From: Casuarina equisetifolia
Lineage: Eukaryota; Streptophyta; Magnoliopsida; Fagales; Casuarinaceae
Length of the DNA: 64,000 nucleotides
NCBI GenBank assembly: GCA_028551475.1
Contig: CM052358.1
Span: 13,003,938 to 13,067,937 of the forward strand
Direction: 5' to 3'
The notes under the pieces were generated by a model, which worked only from the letters and a program-made list of their open reading frames with translations, was not told where the DNA came from and ran no database searches. A program made the translations under genes and the position numbers. Shown one piece after another: positions 63,848 to 64,000 of the stretch. Numbering within the stretch: position 1 is the first letter of the stretch; the number at the start of each line of letters is the position of its first letter.

Positions 63848-64000
63848 CTGCCCCAGATAAAAAGATAGACCCAATTATGTGAAATGTTAAAGGGGGGAAC
63901 AAAGAAAATGTGACAGCAACGACAAAAGGTAAGAAGAAATCGTGTTAAAAGAGGGATTAAAGACACATGTTTAAAACTTGCAATACCACAAAGATGTGAC

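Larger units (their letters stand above)
54986..64000. repeat. Tandem segmental duplication, unit 2 (partial)
   Basis: Direct repeat of unit 1 starting at 29741. It lacks the Copia 2 element and the family X solo LTR. It has about 290 bp (about 55095-55385) that unit 1 lacks, which look like LTR material. It runs off the right edge of the window. Confidence 0.85.

Overview
This is a 64 kb piece of an AT-rich plant nuclear genome, most likely a eudicot. The evidence is GT-AG introns of plant size, Copia-type LTR retrotransposons primed by initiator-Met tRNA, and plant-type genes: a patatin-like lipase, a membrane-anchored sulfotransferase, a CEP-type secreted peptide and a CTLH/CRA (RanBPM-like) protein. 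The species cannot be named from the sequence. All gene models were read by hand from splice sites and reading frames. The only genes that look fully intact are the sulfotransferase (8926-12606, minus strand, 6 exons, 342 aa) and the first patatin-like gene (33868-36627, plus strand, 7 exons, 403 aa).

Layout. 1-5.9 kb is non-coding. At 5.98-6.28 kb (minus) lies a broken CEP-like peptide gene. It has no in-frame ATG, and its mature-peptide motif is split over two frames by an apparent 13-nt deletion. 6.5-8.9 kb is non-coding, followed by the sulfotransferase. 12.8-18.7 kb is gene-poor and carries AT-rich palindromes and minisatellites. An 8.4 kb degenerate Copia element with 1.56/1.59 kb LTRs and an ATAAG target duplication fills 18722-27126. 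A second, much older Copia remnant lies at 28.1-29.7 kb.

From about 29741 the window is a tandem segmental duplication. Unit 1 (about 29741-54985) holds patatin copy A and, downstream on the opposite strand, a 5'-truncated CTLH/CRA gene with at least three coding lesions. Unit 2 (about 54986 to beyond 64000) holds patatin copy B, which has a nonsense codon and an 11-bp frameshifting duplication, and then an intact terminal exon of a second CTLH/CRA gene that continues past the window edge. The two copies have therefore decayed in complementary fashion: unit 1 kept the lipase, and unit 2 appears to keep the CTLH gene.

Unit 1 was enlarged after the duplication by a 7.1 kb Copia element (37135-44255, TTTAG target duplication) carrying a nested solo LTR (38985-40651). 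A second solo LTR of the same family sits in the opposite orientation at 45199-46519. A young 2.18 kb non-autonomous LTR element (51339-53516, 522-bp LTRs with about 5 differences) lies in an intron of the decayed CTLH gene. Unit 2 shows the empty sites for the Copia element and the second solo LTR, which orders these events in time.
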